Source: DASWHR01 sp036398095
GTDB taxonomy: Bacteria; Actinomycetota; AC-67
Length of the DNA stretch: 44,275 bases
Reading direction: 5' to 3'
Assembly (NCBI GenBank): GCA_036398095.1
Contig: DASWHR010000043.1
Location: 1 to 44,275, forward strand
A program made the translations under genes and the position numbers. The notes beneath the pieces are model-generated. The model saw only the letters and a list, made by a program, of their open reading frames with translations. It searched no databases and was not told the DNA's origin. Of this stretch, positions 15,963-24,020 are shown in pieces. The first letter of the stretch is position 1. Each line of letters starts with the position of its first letter.

Positions 15963-17231
15963 ATGGACGGACCCGCATACCTGTTCCTCTACGTCGGCAT
16001 CGCCGTCGTCGTGCTCATCGCCGTCATCGTCGGCTTCATCCGCCCCGGCCGCCGCACTCCGCCACAAGCACCGCCCGCGCCGGGAGCCAAGCCGGAAGCG
16101 CCGCCGGTGCCTCTCGCCGAACCAAAGGTCGAACCAAAGGTCGAGCCGAAAGCCGCACCGCCGGCCCCGGCTCCCGCCGCCCCCGCTCCCGCCCCCCCGG
16201 CGCCGACCCCCGAAGCTCCCGCGCCCGCGGTCGAAGTTCCCCCGGTCGAAGCGCCCGCGCCCCTGGTCGAAGCGCCGCCCGCTGCAGCGCCGCCGGTCGA
16301 GGCGCCGCCGGTCGAAGAAGAAGTCGTCGAGGAGATCCCGCCGAAGAAGCGCCTTCGCGAGCGGCTCTTCAAGTCGCGCTCCGGCTTCGGGCAAGCGCTC
16401 GTCGGCGTCTTCAAGCGCTCACAGCTCACCGAGGAGGATTGGGAAGACGTCGAAGCGATCCTCCTTCAAGCCGACGTCGGCGTGGCCGCGACCATGAAGA
16501 TCGTCGAAGACCTGCGTGAAACCGCCAAGAAGGTCTCGCCGGACGAGCTCGTCGGAAAGCTCCGCGACAACCTGCTCGGCATCATCGGAGACGGCGAGCG
16601 CCACATGACACGCAAGACCGATGGCCTGACGGTGTGGATCGTCACCGGCGTCAACGGCACCGGCAAGACCACTACGATCGGAAAACTCGCGCTCCGGCTG
16701 CACCGTGAAGGGAAGAAGGTCGTCCTTGCCGCTGCCGACACCTTCCGTGCCGCCGCTGACGAGCAACTCCAGCGATGGGCAGAACGCAGCGGTGCCGAGC
16801 TGGTCCGTCATGCGCCCGGCGCCGACCCGGCCGCCGTCGCTTTCGACGGCGTCAAGGTCGCGAAGTCGCGCGGCGCCGACGTGCTCATCGTGGACACCGC
16901 CGGCCGCCTCCATACCAAGACGAACTTGATGGAGGAACTCAGCAAGATCCGCCGTGTCGTCGAACGCGAAGCCGGCCCGCCCGACGAAGTGCTGCTCGTG
17001 CTCGACGCGACCACCGGACAGAACGGGATCGTTCAGGCCCGCGCGTTCCTGGATGCCGTCGGCGTGACGTCCGTCGCGCTCACCAAGCTCGACGGGACGG
17101 CCAAAGGCGGCATCGTCATCGCCGTCCAACAAGAGCTGAACCTGCCGGTCAAGCTGGTCGGCGTCGGCGAAACCCCCGAAGACCTCCAAGACTTCGACCC
17201 CGCAGCCTTCATCGACGCACTCATCGACTAG
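15963..17231 (+). CDS. ftsY: Signal recognition particle receptor FtsY
   Basis: The 422-aa GTPase docks the SRP-ribosome complex at the membrane. Residues 7-24 form a transmembrane anchor. From about 30 to 120 runs a Pro/Ala/Glu-rich linker with short repeats (EPKVEPKVEPK, VEAP units), in place of the acidic A domain. The NG domain follows from about 135: G1 GVNGTGKTTT near 229, DTFRAAADEQL, the DTAGR motif and TKLDGTAKGG. The C-terminal LVGVGETPEDLQDFDP is standard. It stands behind smc as in other Actinobacteria. In M. tuberculosis amt-glnB-glnD separate ftsY from ffh; here there is only a small secreted-protein gene. Confidence 0.96.
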   Translation: MDGPAYLFLYVGIAVVVLIAVIVGFIRPGRRTPPQAPPAPGAKPEAPPVPLAEPKVEPKVEPKAAPPAPAPAAPAPAPPAPTPEAPAPAVEVPPVEAPAPLVEAPPAAAPPVEAPPVEEEVVEEIPPKKRLRERLFKSRSGFGQALVGVFKRSQLTEEDWEDVEAILLQADVGVAATMKIVEDLRETAKKVSPDELVGKLRDNLLGIIGDGERHMTRKTDGLTVWIVTGVNGTGKTTTIGKLALRLHREGKKVVLAAADTFRAAADEQLQRWAERSGAELVRHAPGADPAAVAFDGVKVAKSRGADVLIVDTAGRLHTKTNLMEELSKIRRVVEREAGPPDEVLLVLDATTGQNGIVQARAFLDAVGVTSVALTKLDGTAKGGIVIAVQQELNLPVKLVGVGETPEDLQDFDPAAFIDALID

Positions 17232-17284
17232 GGCTCGTTCTGCTTTCCCTTGCTCTTCGCACGCTCCAGGATCTGAAGCCCTAG
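17228..17284. terminator. 8-bp inverted repeat carrying both convergent stop codons
   Basis: CTAGGGCT (17228-17235) and AGCCCTAG (17277-17284) are perfect inverted arms 41 nt apart. The ftsY TAG lies in the left arm and the stop of the opposing gene in the right. It could be a two-way transcript end, but the loop is long and no U-run is present. Confidence 0.3.
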
Positions 17285-17832
17285 CGGGGTACTCGACCGT
17301 CGATGCTGAGGGAGAAGTAGCCGTTAGCGGCGTGGGTGGCGACCTGCTGCGTTACCCTCGTTTCTCCCACGCTGAAGAAGATCCGAACCGGTTCTACAGA
17401 GGTGAACCTGATACCGAATCCCCAGTTGTACGGGCCCGGGGAACTCCCCCAGAGTGCGAAGTTATGTCCTTGGGTGCGACAGTCAACCGCGGCCCAGGTG
17501 TGAACGTCGCAAATGGCAAAACCAAAGACGCTCAAGTCTTCCGAGGCCACCACCAGTTGGACATGACCAACGGCTAAGGGGGACGTCTTGTTGATCGAGT
17601 CCGACCAGTAAAGAGAGAGCGAGTGTGTCCCTGCCGGGACGGTGCGTTCACAGACCAACGACGGAAGACGCTGGACTTCGTCAACCCGGGGCAGCTGAGA
17701 AAGGATCGTTTCGCACGGCATCTCCTCGGATGTAGCTGAGGTCGCGGGTGCTGCGGCAAGAAGCAGGCTGATTCCGATGCCGATGATGCGTGCGGCCCCT
17801 GCTTTGGTCCTCGTCATGCGATGACCATTCAT
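17281..17832 (-). CDS. Secreted protein of unknown function, four cysteines
   Basis: The 183-aa product has a signal peptide: basic start, hydrophobic IIGIGISLLLAAAPATSA, likely cleavage near residue 33. The mature part is about 150 residues of mixed beta-type sequence with four cysteines (40, 61, 108, 118), suggesting two disulfides. A second ATG at 17817 (MTRTKAGA) is equally plausible; neither has a clear Shine-Dalgarno. The gene reads against ftsY and ffh and looks less GC-rich than its neighbours, which hints at separate ancestry. No family was recognised. Confidence 0.6.
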   Translation of the reverse strand: MNGHRMTRTKAGAARIIGIGISLLLAAAPATSATSEEMPCETILSQLPRVDEVQRLPSLVCERTVPAGTHSLSLYWSDSINKTSPLAVGHVQLVVASEDLSVFGFAICDVHTWAAVDCRTQGHNFALWGSSPGPYNWGFGIRFTSVEPVRIFFSVGETRVTQQVATHAANGYFSLSIDGRVPR

Positions 17833-17921
17833 CAGGGCCAGCAGGGGTTCCTGCCGCCCAGCAGAATGTTCGCTAATTCAGTGAAGGATCGAATTGTGAT
17901 CCGTGCCCAGCTGAGGGCCTG

Positions 17922-17927
17922 TAGAAT
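17922..17927 (+). promoter_or_regulatory. -10 box TAGAAT for ffh
   Basis: The hexamer ends 8 nt before the GTG at 17936, so the predicted first transcribed base is about 17934. No Shine-Dalgarno is visible: near-leaderless arrangement. Confidence 0.5.
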
Positions 17928-17935
17928 CCGTCGCC

Positions 17936-19360
17936 GTGTTCGATTCTCTGACCGATCGCCTGGAAGCAGCGTTTCGCCGCCTGCGCGGTAGTGGACGCTT
18001 GAGTGAGGACGACGTCGATGAGGTGCTCAAAGAGGTGCGCTTGGCGCTCCTCGAGGCCGACGTGCATCTTCAGACCGTCCGGCACTTCGTCTCGCGCGTT
18101 CGCGAACGTGCGGTCGGCGAGGAGGTCACCAGGACGCTGACCCCGGCGCAGCAGGTCGTCAAGATCGTCAACGAGGAGTTGGTCGGGATCCTCGGCGGCG
18201 ACTCCGAACCGTTGAAGTTCTCGCAGCGACCGCCGACCGTGATCATGCTGGCCGGGCTGCAGGGCTCGGGAAAGACGACCGCGGCCGGAAAGCTCGCACT
18301 GCAGATCAAAAAGGGCGGGCGCCGGCCGCTGCTCGTCGCCTGCGACCTTCGCCGGCCGGCCGCCATCGAACAGCTGAAGCTGCTCGCGGAGCAAGTCGGC
18401 GTGCCCGTCGTGGCCGACGAGGCTGCCACCGATCCGGTCGCGCTGGCGAAGTCCTCGCTGGAGGTCGCGCGAGAGCAAGGTCGCGACGTGATCATCGTGG
18501 ACACCGCCGGCCGGCTGCACATCGACGAAGAGATGATGGCCGAAGCCGCCGCAATCCGCGACACGGTCAACCCCACCGAAACGCTGCTCGTCGTGGACGC
18601 GATGACCGGTCAGGATGCGGTCAACGTCGCGACCTCCTTCCTGGAAAAGGTCGACTACAGCGGGATCATCTTGTCGAAGCTCGACGGCGACGCGCGCGGG
18701 GGCGCGGCACTGTCGATCGCGCACGTGTCCGGCCGCCCGGTGAAGTTCGCCTCCGTCGGCGAGAAACTCGACGAGTTCGAGCCGTTCCATCCCGACCGCA
18801 TGGCCTCACGCATCCTCGGCATGGGCGACGTGCTCACCTTGATCGAAAAGGCCGAAGAAGCCTACGAGGAAGAAGAAGCCGCGGCGCTCGAAGAGAAGAT
18901 GCGCAAAGGGAAGTTCGACTTGCAGGACTTCCTGGACCAGATGCGCCAACTCAAGAAGATGGGGTCCCTCGGCGGTCTGCTGAAGATGATTCCCGGCATG
19001 CGCCAGCACATGCGCGGCATGCAAGACGTCGACGACGACGCGCTCAAGCACACGCAAGCGGTCATCCTGTCGATGACCGCGGCCGAGCGCTCCGAGCCGA
19101 AGATCATCGACGCATCCCGCAAGAAGCGCATCGCGCGCGGCTGCGGCATGACCGTCAACGACGTGAACGCCCTACTTCGTCAGTTCGACCAAGCGAAGCA
19201 GATGATGAAGGCGATGGTCGGCGGCGGCGGCATGCCGGGCGTGCCGGCCGTGACGAGCAAGAGCGGGGGCGGTCAGAGCCGCAGCGGGAGCGGCAAGGAC
19301 AAGCGTCCCCACCGCCCGAAGACGCATCACAAGAACAAGAAGAAGAAGCGCAAGAAGTAA
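17936..19360 (+). CDS. ffh: Signal recognition particle protein Ffh
   Basis: The 474-aa GTPase binds signal sequences and 4.5S RNA and delivers ribosomes to FtsY. The N domain occupies about 1-90. G1 GLQGSGKTTAAG is near 106; DLRRPAAIEQL, DTAGRLH, DAMTGQDAVN and SKLDGDARGGAAL follow. The Met-rich M domain starts near 315 (FDLQDFLDQM, MGSLGGLLKMIPGM) and contains the RNA-binding helix RKKRIARGCGM. The tail is Gly/Ser/Lys-rich and ends in KNKKKKRKK, a basic extension. Start is GTG behind a -10 box. Confidence 0.97.
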   Translation: MFDSLTDRLEAAFRRLRGSGRLSEDDVDEVLKEVRLALLEADVHLQTVRHFVSRVRERAVGEEVTRTLTPAQQVVKIVNEELVGILGGDSEPLKFSQRPPTVIMLAGLQGSGKTTAAGKLALQIKKGGRRPLLVACDLRRPAAIEQLKLLAEQVGVPVVADEAATDPVALAKSSLEVAREQGRDVIIVDTAGRLHIDEEMMAEAAAIRDTVNPTETLLVVDAMTGQDAVNVATSFLEKVDYSGIILSKLDGDARGGAALSIAHVSGRPVKFASVGEKLDEFEPFHPDRMASRILGMGDVLTLIEKAEEAYEEEEAAALEEKMRKGKFDLQDFLDQMRQLKKMGSLGGLLKMIPGMRQHMRGMQDVDDDALKHTQAVILSMTAAERSEPKIIDASRKKRIARGCGMTVNDVNALLRQFDQAKQMMKAMVGGGGMPGVPAVTSKSGGGQSRSGSGKDKRPHRPKTHHKNKKKKRKK

Positions 19361-19364
19361 GTTC

Positions 19365-19754
19365 TCAACTGCGCAGCGCGTCGCAGAAGAACCGGCCGGC
19401 GAGGATTCCTTCCGCCACGCACGTTCCGACGAAGGACGGCGACGACGGTAACTCGACGGTCTCGCCGCAGGTCATCTCCAACAGCGTGCCCACCCCTCCG
19501 GCCGAGCATTGAACCAGAATCTCGCCCGTTGCGGCATCCTCGAGCCGCACGGCCACGAGCGTTTCTGTGGCTCCGTAAGCCGTCCCCCCCACCGACAGCG
19601 TCACTTGGTCGTTGCTGCCGGCCACGGCGATCACGCAGGCGCCGCGGGTCAGGAATAGGCCCTGGCAACTAGCGGGGTCGGGTGCGGCGGCCGCGGGTGC
19701 GAACAGGCCGACGGTCAGCGCGGCTGTCAGAGCCAGGATACCCAGATGCTTCAT
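19365..19754 (-). CDS. Small secreted six-cysteine protein of unknown function
   Basis: The 129-aa product has a clear signal peptide (1-24, ending APAAAA). The mature part, about 105 residues, holds six cysteines (30, 40, 83, 96, 112, 124), probably three disulfides, in an Ala/Gly/Thr/Val-rich beta-like sequence. A GGAGG Shine-Dalgarno lies 5 nt before the ATG. It reads against ffh with only 4 bp between the two stops, and divergently from rpsP. No family was recognised. Confidence 0.7.
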   Translation of the reverse strand: MKHLGILALTAALTVGLFAPAAAAPDPASCQGLFLTRGACVIAVAGSNDQVTLSVGGTAYGATETLVAVRLEDAATGEILVQCSAGGVGTLLEMTCGETVELPSSPSFVGTCVAEGILAGRFFCDALRS

Positions 19755-19913
19755 GGCGCTCCTCCACTTCTCGAGGCCGGGCGGGGCCCGTCGATTCTTT
19801 CGTTCCCTCCGGAGAAACTCCGAAACCTCCGCTTCGTTTCTTTCGCGAGGTATCGGAGGACTTCGCGGTCGTGGGGTCCTTTTGGTTGTGTGGCGCGCGC
19901 CGCCGGTCTGGGG

Positions 19914-19919
19914 TAGCCT
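19914..19919 (+). promoter_or_regulatory. -10 box TAGCCT for the rpsP operon
   Basis: The hexamer ends 9 nt before the ATG at 19929; predicted transcription start is 19926. A Shine-Dalgarno is absent. This promoter would drive rpsP-KH-rimM-trmD. Confidence 0.45.
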
Positions 19920-19928
19920 GTGCGGCCT

Positions 19929-20210
19929 ATGTCAGTTCGCATTCGTCTCACGCGCAAAGGGAAGAAGGGCCAGCCCTTCTATCGCGTCGTCGTCGCCGAC
20001 CAGCGTTCGCCGCGCGACGGCCGTTTCGTCGAGGAGATCGGGACCTACAACCCGCTCACCGACCCTTCGACCATCGACATCGATGAAGACAAGGCGCTGT
20101 CCTGGCTCGCCAAGGGCGCGCAGCCGTCCGGACAGGTCGGTCAACTGCTTCGCCGGGTGGGGATATGGCAGAAGTTCACGGCCACGAAGAAGACGACGAA
20201 GGCGTCGTAG
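19929..20210 (+). CDS. rpsP: 30S ribosomal protein S16
   Basis: The 93-aa product begins MSVRIRLTRKGKKGQPFYR, the bS16 signature, and continues with VVADQRSPRDGRFVEEIGTYNP. Length is normal. A GTG three codons earlier lies at the promoter and is unlikely. It opens the rpsP-KH-rimM-trmD operon; its last 46 bases overlap the KH protein gene in another frame. Confidence 0.97.
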   Translation: MSVRIRLTRKGKKGQPFYRVVVADQRSPRDGRFVEEIGTYNPLTDPSTIDIDEDKALSWLAKGAQPSGQVGQLLRRVGIWQKFTATKKTTKAS

Positions 20211-20464
20211 CCGCGACGCTCGAATACGTCGCGCGCGCGCTCGTCGATCATCCCGATTCCGTTCAGGTTTCCCGCCATCCGGGAGAGCCTCGGCCCGTCG
20301 TGCGCCTCGACGTCCACCCGGAAGACATCGGCCGTGTCATCGGCCGCGGCGGACGCATGGCGCGCGCGATCCGCGGCGTCGCCAAAGCTGCCGCCGCGCT
20401 GGACGATCTGAGCGTGCACATCCAGATCGGCGAGCCGCGCGACCGCGGCGAATCGCGCGACTGA
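20165..20464 (+). CDS. khpA: KH-domain RNA-binding protein (KhpA family)
   Basis: The 99-aa product carries one KH domain with the GRGG loop (IGRVIGRGGRMARAIRGV), as in KhpA/YlqC proteins encoded between rpsP and rimM; these bind RNA and often pair with KhpB/EloR. The core starts at VVAATLEYVARALVDHPD; an acidic 13-residue leader precedes it. The ATG at 20165 is the only usable start, so the gene overlaps rpsP by 46 bp. The stop is 2 nt before rimM. Confidence 0.9.
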   Translation: MAEVHGHEEDDEGVVAATLEYVARALVDHPDSVQVSRHPGEPRPVVRLDVHPEDIGRVIGRGGRMARAIRGVAKAAAALDDLSVHIQIGEPRDRGESRD

Positions 20465-20466
20465 TC

Positions 20467-20982
20467 ATGGCCGGCGAGCGCCGCCTCGTCGTCGGCCGCA
20501 TCGTCACCGCCCACGGCATCCGCGGCGAATGCGCGGTGGACGTCATGACCGACGCGCCCGACCGCTTCGAGGCGGGCAAGAGCGTGCAGATCGACGAGCC
20601 CGACGGCATGCGCACGCTCACGATTGCCGCGGTCCGCCCGCACAAGGAACGATTGCTGATTCTGTTCGAAGAGATTCCAGACCGCACCGGCGCGGAGGCG
20701 TTGCGCGGCCGGTGGCTCACCATCCCGGCCGATGAGGCCGCGCCGCTTCCTGAAGGCGCCTTCTATCCGCATCAGATCGAAGGATTCGAAGTCCGCGACG
20801 AGGCCGGCACCGTCCTGGGATCACTGGCGTCGGTGCTGGAGTATCCGGCGCACGACATCTGGGTGGTGCGGACGGCCGACGGTCAAGACGTGATGGTCCC
20901 GGCCGTGAAAGAGTTCATTCGCGACGTCGATCCCGAGCGACGCACGATCGCGATCGCCCCCATCGGAGGAATGTTCGAGTGA
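20467..20982 (+). CDS. rimM: Ribosome maturation factor RimM
   Basis: The 171-aa product assists assembly of the 30S head and binds S19. The N-terminal domain begins LVVGRIVTAHGIRGE, the family signature; a PRC-barrel domain follows from about 95 (AFYPHQIEGFEVRDEAG to VKEFIRDVD). It starts 2 nt after the KH gene and its TGA overlaps the trmD GTG (GTGA), so translation is coupled. Confidence 0.95.
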   Translation: MAGERRLVVGRIVTAHGIRGECAVDVMTDAPDRFEAGKSVQIDEPDGMRTLTIAAVRPHKERLLILFEEIPDRTGAEALRGRWLTIPADEAAPLPEGAFYPHQIEGFEVRDEAGTVLGSLASVLEYPAHDIWVVRTADGQDVMVPAVKEFIRDVDPERRTIAIAPIGGMFE

Positions 20983-21662
20983 GGATCGACGTCGTGACGA
21001 TCTTCCCCGAGTTCTTCGACTCGCCGCTGCGCACGTCGCTGCTGGGCAAGGCCATCGAGCGAGGGACGGTGCAGGTCGCCGTGCACGATCTGCGCGACCA
21101 CGCGACCGACAAGCATCGGACCGTGGACGATGAACCCTTCGGCGGAGGCGCGGGCATGGTGATGAAACCCGAACCGTGGTTCGCGGCCGTCGAATCGATC
21201 GAAGGATGGGAGGCGGCGCGCCGGATCCTGCTCACGCCCGCCGGCCGCCGGCTCGATCACGGCCTTACCGTCGCGCTGGCCGCGACGCCCCATCTGATCC
21301 TGATGTGCGGCCGCTACGAAGGAATCGACGAGCGAGTTGCCGCGCTCGCGACCGACGAGGTCTCGATCGGCGACTTCGTGCTGGCCGGCGGCGAGTCGGC
21401 CGCGCTGATTCTGATCGAAGCCGCGACGCGCCTCGTTCCCGGCGTGGTGAAAGAGCAAGCCTCGATCGACGACGATTCCTTCGCGACCGGTCTTCTCGAC
21501 TATCCCCACTACACGCGGCCGGCCTCGTTCCGCGGGATGGAGGTTCCGGAAGTCCTGATATCGGGCGATCATGCCCGGATCGAGCGTTGGCGCCGCGACC
21601 AGGCGCTCGAACGAACCCGCGGCCGGCGCCCCGACCTGCTTGCACCCGGCGACGGGGCCTAG
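20979..21662 (+). CDS. trmD: tRNA (guanine-37-N1) methyltransferase
   Basis: The 227-aa SPOUT enzyme methylates G37 of tRNAs using S-adenosylmethionine. It shows DVVTIFPEFFDSPL at the N-terminus, the FGGGAGMVMKPEP loop, and the deep-knot segments LMCGRYEGIDERV and SIGDFVLAGGE. The C-terminal TRPASFRGMEVPEVLISGDHA is standard. Start GTG overlaps the rimM stop. Last gene of the operon. Confidence 0.96.
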   Translation: MRIDVVTIFPEFFDSPLRTSLLGKAIERGTVQVAVHDLRDHATDKHRTVDDEPFGGGAGMVMKPEPWFAAVESIEGWEAARRILLTPAGRRLDHGLTVALAATPHLILMCGRYEGIDERVAALATDEVSIGDFVLAGGESAALILIEAATRLVPGVVKEQASIDDDSFATGLLDYPHYTRPASFRGMEVPEVLISGDHARIERWRRDQALERTRGRRPDLLAPGDGA

Positions 21663-21690
21663 CCGGCCGGGTTGCCCGCCGCGAAAGCCC

Positions 21691-21750
21691 TGGTAACATG
21701 GTCCGTCGCGTCTGCCGAACGTCTCTTCGGCGACGCTCGTCGTAAGGAGA
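21691..21750 (+). promoter_or_regulatory. rplS promoter and Shine-Dalgarno
   Basis: An extended -10, TGG followed by TAACAT (21694-21699), predicts a start at about 21706 and a leader of 49 nt. AAGGAGA (21744-21750) lies 4 nt before the GTG, so rplS, unlike several neighbours, has a conventional leader. Confidence 0.5.
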
Positions 21751-21754
21751 CCCT

Positions 21755-22321
21755 GTGAACAAGATGGACCTGGTCGAACAACCGCGCCTGCGCACCGACA
21801 TCCCGGCGTTCCGCGCCGGCGACACCGTCAAGGTGCACGTCAAGGTGTCCGAGGGCAGCCGCGAGCGCATCCAGGTCTTCCAGGGCGTCGTGATCTCGCG
21901 TCGCGGCGGTGGGATCCGCGAGTCGTTCACGGTCCGCAAGATCTCCTTCGGCGTCGGTGTCGAGCGCGTCTTCCCGCTGCACACGCCCACGATCGCCAAG
22001 ATCGAGATCGTCCAGCACGGCAAGGTCCGCCGCGCCAAGCTCTACTATCTGCGAGAGCGCACCGGCCGGCACGCCAAGATTCGCGAGCGTCGCATCACCA
22101 CACCGGTCGAGGGCACCGCCGTCCCGGCCGAGGAGATCGTGCCCGAGTTGGCCGAGCCCGAAGTGGCCGTCGAAGAAGCCGCGCCCGAAGCCGAGGACGC
22201 GCCCGTCGCCGAGGATGCGCCCGAAGCCGAGGACGCGCCCGAAGCCGAGGACGCGGCGGTCGCCGAGGATGCACCCGAGGCCGTTCCCGACGAAGCGCAG
22301 CCCGACGAGTCCAAGGCATAG
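21755..22321 (+). CDS. rplS: 50S ribosomal protein L19 with long acidic C-terminal extension
   Basis: Residues 1-115 are bL19 (FRAGDTVKVHVKVSEG, QVFQGVVISRRGGGI, HTPTIAKIEI, GKVRRAKLYYLRER). The core is followed by about 70 residues rich in Glu, Ala, Asp and Pro, with repeated AEDAPEA/AEDAPVA units encoded by 18-30-bp DNA repeats. Typical L19 is about 115 residues, so the tail is extra and likely disordered, on the ribosome surface. GTG start with AAGGAGA. It keeps its conserved place between trmD and lepB. Confidence 0.95.
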   Translation: MNKMDLVEQPRLRTDIPAFRAGDTVKVHVKVSEGSRERIQVFQGVVISRRGGGIRESFTVRKISFGVGVERVFPLHTPTIAKIEIVQHGKVRRAKLYYLRERTGRHAKIRERRITTPVEGTAVPAEEIVPELAEPEVAVEEAAPEAEDAPVAEDAPEAEDAPEAEDAAVAEDAPEAVPDEAQPDESKA

Positions 22322-22322
22322 G

Positions 22323-22328
22323 TAACAT
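22323..22328 (+). promoter_or_regulatory. -10 box TAACAT for lepB (first copy)
   Basis: The hexamer ends 9 nt before the GTG at 22338, right behind the rplS stop. Same near-leaderless spacing as for rpsP and DUF177. Confidence 0.4.
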
Positions 22329-22337
22329 CCCTCCGCC

Positions 22338-23165
22338 GTGAGCAGCGACTCCGACGGCGGATCGATCCCAGCCGGATCGGAACCGCCGTTCCCCCCGCCG
22401 CAGCCTTCCGAGGCCGCCGATCCGGCGTACCCGCTCGAATCCCAGGCCCCCCCGTCCTCCGAAGAGCCGGCCCCCGAAGAGAAGAAGCCCGGATCGTTCT
22501 TGAAGGAACTGCCCATCCTGATCCTGATCGCGTTCGGGTTGGCGCTGCTGATTAAGACCTTCCTCATCCAAGCGTTCTATATCCCCTCCGAGTCGATGGT
22601 TCCGACGCTCAACGTGGGAGATCGCGTCTTGGTCAACAAGGTCATCTACAAGATTCGCCAGCCGCGTCGCGGCGAAGTGATCGTCTTCGTGGGCGAGCGC
22701 TTCCAAGGCGAGCGCTCGTTCTGGCAACGATTCCGCGACGCGCTCACGAGCGGCTTCGGCGGGAAGCAAGGATCGGAACGCGACTTCATCAAGCGGGTCA
22801 TCGGCCTGCCCGGCGAAATCGTCGAAGGCGTCGGGGGCCGTGTGGTGATCACACCGCCGGACGGCGGATCCTCTTTCGCCTTGGATGAGCCATACCTGGC
22901 TGCCCCGGGAATGACGCAGTCGTTCACTCCGATCACGGTGCCGAAGGACTCCTATTTCGTCATGGGCGACAACCGCGGAAACTCGGCCGATTCGCGGGGG
23001 GCGCTCGGCTCGATCGAAAAGAGCGAGATCGTCGGCCGCGCGTTCGTTCGCGTCTGGCCGATCGGCCGTTTCCATCGCCTCACCCGTCCCGACTACGCCG
23101 AGAGCGCGGCGCTCGTCGTTCCCATCCTGCTGTGGACGCGGCGGCGCCGGCGCGAGGCGGCCTGA
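22338..23165 (+). CDS. lepB: Signal peptidase I, first copy
   Basis: The 275-aa S26 protease cleaves signal peptides at the outer face of the membrane. A Pro/Ser/Glu-rich cytoplasmic segment (1-52) precedes a transmembrane helix (about 58-80). The catalytic Ser86 is in IPSESMVPTL and Lys152 in RDFIKRVIGLPGE; GDNRGNSADSR is the third conserved box. The C-terminus LVVPILLWTRRRRR looks like a second membrane segment with positive end. The second copy starts 5 nt downstream. Confidence 0.94.
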   Translation: MSSDSDGGSIPAGSEPPFPPPQPSEAADPAYPLESQAPPSSEEPAPEEKKPGSFLKELPILILIAFGLALLIKTFLIQAFYIPSESMVPTLNVGDRVLVNKVIYKIRQPRRGEVIVFVGERFQGERSFWQRFRDALTSGFGGKQGSERDFIKRVIGLPGEIVEGVGGRVVITPPDGGSSFALDEPYLAAPGMTQSFTPITVPKDSYFVMGDNRGNSADSRGALGSIEKSEIVGRAFVRVWPIGRFHRLTRPDYAESAALVVPILLWTRRRRREAA

Positions 23166-23170
23166 CCGTC

Positions 23171-23974
23171 ATGGGCGCCGCCCCGCCGTTGGAGCAAGAG
23201 ACTTTTTCGTCGGCGTGGCCGGACGCGCCGGCCGGGCCGCCGCCGCCGCCCCGCCAGCGGTTCGGCTTGATGCGCGAGCTTCCGGTCCTGATTGTGGTCG
23301 CGCTCACCGTCGCGCTGCTTATCAAGACGTTTCTTATCCAAGCCTTCTACATCCCGTCCGAATCGATGGTGCCGACCTTGCTCGTCAACGACCGGGTGCT
23401 GGTCAACAAGCTCGCCTACCGGTTCCGCGAGCCGCATCGCGGCGAGGTCGTGGTGTTCATCACCGGCAACCTCGCGCGCGAACGTCCGTTCCTCCAAGCC
23501 GCATGGAAGAACGTGTGCGAGGCGCTCGGCCTGTGCGCGCCCGGCGACACCGACTTCATCAAGCGCGTCATTGCCATGCCCGGCGAGACGATCGAAATCA
23601 AAGACGATCCCAATGCCGCCCACCGCGCCGTCTACATCACAACGCCGCAGGGCGCGACGTTCATCCTGAACGAGCCCTACATCGAGTCCTACGGCGAACT
23701 GCAACCCTTCGGCCCCTACACCGTTCCGGAAGGACGCTACTTCCTGTTGGGAGACAACCGGGGCAACTCCTCCGACAGCCGGATCAACAGCTTCGGCATC
23801 TGTCCGTCGTCGCCGTGCGCGGTGCCCAAGGATCGGCTCGTCGGGAAGGCGTTCGTTCGGATATTTCCGTTCAAGCGCGTGCACGTCTTTCAGTTGCCGC
23901 TCTACGGGCTGATGATGTCGAGCGTGGCCGGCGGGGTGCGCCGGCGCCGGTCTCGTGCATTCTCGAGCGCCTGA
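23171..23974 (+). CDS. lepB: Signal peptidase I, second copy
   Basis: The 267-aa paralogue has a shorter Pro-rich N-terminus, a transmembrane helix at about 37-59, catalytic Ser65 in IPSESMVPTL, Lys131 in TDFIKRVIAMPGE and the box GDNRGNSSDSR. The membrane-helix and Ser region is nearly identical to copy one (LLIKTFLIQAFYIPSESMVPT), while the insert between Ser and Lys differs and holds two cysteines (VCEALGLC). The ATG at 23171 is chosen because it lies just behind the first copy's stop; an in-frame ATG at 23132 would overlap it. Confidence 0.93.
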   Translation: MGAAPPLEQETFSSAWPDAPAGPPPPPRQRFGLMRELPVLIVVALTVALLIKTFLIQAFYIPSESMVPTLLVNDRVLVNKLAYRFREPHRGEVVVFITGNLARERPFLQAAWKNVCEALGLCAPGDTDFIKRVIAMPGETIEIKDDPNAAHRAVYITTPQGATFILNEPYIESYGELQPFGPYTVPEGRYFLLGDNRGNSSDSRINSFGICPSSPCAVPKDRLVGKAFVRIFPFKRVHVFQLPLYGLMMSSVAGGVRRRRSRAFSSA

Positions 23975-24008
23975 CCTGCTCATTCGGGTTCGTGGCGTCC
24001 GGCGGCGG

Positions 24009-24014
24009 TATCCT
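24009..24014 (+). promoter_or_regulatory. -10 box TATCCT for rnhB
   Basis: The hexamer ends 6 nt before the GTG at 24021, placing the predicted first transcribed base exactly on the start codon. Confidence 0.5.
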
Positions 24015-24020
24015 CGCGGT

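Noticed and set aside
22150..22290. Short DNA repeats at the end of rplS as a possible CRISPR or VNTR array
   Set aside because: Repeats are in frame, continuous and encode the acidic tail; there are no unique spacers.
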